Assembly: GCF_043945595.1 (NCBI RefSeq)
Contig: NZ_JBIFNP010000001.1
Coordinates: 992,001-1,056,000 of the forward strand
Direction of reading: 5' to 3'
Origin: Paenibacillus_S sp043945595
GTDB taxonomy: Bacteria > Bacillota > Bacilli > Paenibacillales > NBRC-103111
DNA length: 64,000 bases
In this document: in pieces, positions 62,966 to 64,000 of the stretch
Layout: each line of letters starts with the position of its first letter
Position numbering within the stretch: position 1 is the stretch's first letter
The notes under the pieces: generated by a model
What the model was told of the DNA's origin: nothing
The model's input: the letters and a program-made list of their open reading frames with translations, nothing else
Database searches by the model: none
Position numbers and translations under genes: made by a program

Positions 62966-64000
62966 ATGAACAAGAATTTTAAAAAGGTTATGGTTACAGG
63001 TTTGACTATGGCTATGGTGCTTGGCGGAGGAACAGCCGCGTTTGCCGATGGCAAGGGTAAGGGCAGCAATAACTTTAATAATAATAAGGGGAATAACAAA
63101 TCTTGGGATAGCAACAAAGTATGGGACAGCAAGAAAAATGTATGGAACATTAAAAGCGACAACGCTAAAGATGTAAACATAAATATTAAGCTGACATTTG
63201 ACGATGTGAAAGGCTCCGATGTAGAGTGGGCCATGAGATACATTGCCAGCCTGGCTTCCAAAGGCGTATTCGAAGGCTATGAGGACGGTACGTTCCAGCC
63301 GCGTAAAACAATTACAAGAATTGAAGCGATTACAGCCGCCGTGCGTTTGATGGGACTGAAGGATGAGGCGGAATCGGCCGAAGCCAAACAGACGAATTTG
63401 AATTTTAAAGATGCGGACAAGATCAAATCCAAGTATCCATGGGCCGTCGGCTACGTAGCGGTAGCACTTCAGAACGACCTGTTCGAGGAGTCGGACGATA
63501 CGGTGCAGCCGGAGAAGGAAGCGGACCGTTTGTGGGCGACGACGCTGCTGATCAAAGCTCTGAAGCTGCAGGATGAAGCCAAAACGAAAATGAATACGAA
63601 GCTGAACTTTAAAGATGCGAATAAAATTCCGGCAGGCTCTGTCGGCTATGTAGAGGAAGCCATTGAGAAGAACCTGATCGACGGCTATGAGGATAATACT
63701 TTCCGTCCGGAGCGCCCGGTTACCCGCGCTGAGCTGGCAGCCCTGCTGGACCGTACGGGCGAGCAGCTGCCTGACAATACTTCCATTACCGGCGCCTCAC
63801 TGACTTCCAGCGTAAGCAATAATACATTGACATTGAGCAAAGACAGCCAAACGTATACCATTGAACTGGCTTCCAACGCATTCATCTTCCGTAACGGCGC
63901 CAAAGTCAATGCATCGGACCTGCAAAGCGGGGATGTGGTCACGGTTCGCACATATGACGGCAAAGCCTATTATGTAGAAGTAACGACATTGGCCAACGGC
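62966..64000 (+). CDS. S-layer-like protein with SLH repeats, 5' part only
   Basis: The reading frame starts at ATG 62966 behind AAAGGAG and is open to the window end (345 codons). A signal peptide ('MVTGLTMAMVLGGGTAAFAD') is followed by an Asn/Lys/Gly-rich stretch (residues 30-65). Three SLH-type repeats follow: 'LTFDDVKGSDVEWAMRYIAS' near 72, 'LNFKDADKIKSKYPWAVGYV' near 145 and 'LNFKDANKIPAGSVGYVEEA' near 213, the last with 'VTRAELAALLDRTGEQ'. A beta-rich domain begins near 275. It would sit in the cell wall as a surface-layer or spore-coat-like protein. The C-terminus is outside the window. Confidence 0.87.
   Translation, partial: MNKNFKKVMVTGLTMAMVLGGGTAAFADGKGKGSNNFNNNKGNNKSWDSNKVWDSKKNVWNIKSDNAKDVNINIKLTFDDVKGSDVEWAMRYIASLASKGVFEGYEDGTFQPRKTITRIEAITAAVRLMGLKDEAESAEAKQTNLNFKDADKIKSKYPWAVGYVAVALQNDLFEESDDTVQPEKEADRLWATTLLIKALKLQDEAKTKMNTKLNFKDANKIPAGSVGYVEEAIEKNLIDGYEDNTFRPERPVTRAELAALLDRTGEQLPDNTSITGASLTSSVSNNTLTLSKDSQTYTIELASNAFIFRNGAKVNASDLQSGDVVTVRTYDGKAYYVEVTTLANG

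Noticed and set aside
1..64000. CRISPR arrays, tRNA or rRNA genes, insertion sequences and prophage genes
   Set aside because: No evenly spaced repeats, cloverleaf sequences, transposase motifs or phage structural genes were found on reading. The only repeats are the palindromic elements listed.

Overview
The window reads as a Firmicutes chromosome, most likely Paenibacillus or a close relative. The evidence is strong GGAGG-type ribosome binding sites with ATG, GTG and TTG starts, many U-tailed hairpin terminators, SLH-anchored surface proteins, GlpP antiterminators, a CcdC homologue, GbsR, PadR and LysR regulators, and a fairly GC-rich composition. No rRNA, tRNA, CRISPR array, intact insertion sequence or prophage gene was seen.

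Layout. 1-7850: the tail of a membrane protein, a broken YtkA-like protein, a DUF1294 protein, a purine-family riboswitch ahead of an amidohydrolase, and a sugar-phosphate cluster (SIS protein, class II aldolase, PfkB kinase, then a zinc dehydrogenase). 8090-11051: a hydrolase, then a c-di-GMP-I riboswitch ahead of a CheX protein and a histidine kinase. 11213-17320: a TetR repressor divergent from a GbsR-RND pump-adaptor operon with two matching operators. 17567-22265: GlpP, GlpD, GlpK and a YaeR-type glyoxalase. 22758-29152: PHP phosphatase and LysR, an MFS exporter with PadR, a HAD phosphatase and a metallophosphoesterase. 29582-33126: an ABC exporter with a two-component system. 33402-48248: a large glycerol-phosphate region (HAD phosphatase, second GlpP, second GlpD, MgtC, Ugp-type importer, two glycerophosphodiesterases, a propeller-like lipoprotein and a giant SLH protein containing the same propeller-like module). 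48436-64000: cysteine dioxygenase, an acetylxylan-esterase-like enzyme, CcdC, a zinc-ribbon protein, a three-gene ABC-2 transporter, a second CheX, an SDR, DEAD-box helicase, RsgA, a membrane-anchored flavoprotein, and the start of an SLH protein.

How it works together. Two glp modules and a glycerophosphodiester uptake and degradation operon sit in one window. The leaders of both glpD genes share a purine-rich motif directly before a terminator. The second glpP operon and the ugp operon also have leader terminators, which suggests one GlpP antitermination regulon. The propeller-like module occurs twice, next to two glycerophosphodiesterases, once as a lipoprotein and once inside a wall-anchored protein. 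I regard this as the best candidate for an undescribed surface system.

Quality warning. Nine genes carry eleven reading-frame breaks. Most lie at a GACC or GAACC core, and both glpD copies break at the same codon. This looks more like a systematic sequence error at a particular motif than gene decay, so the 'pseudogene' entries may be intact in the cell.
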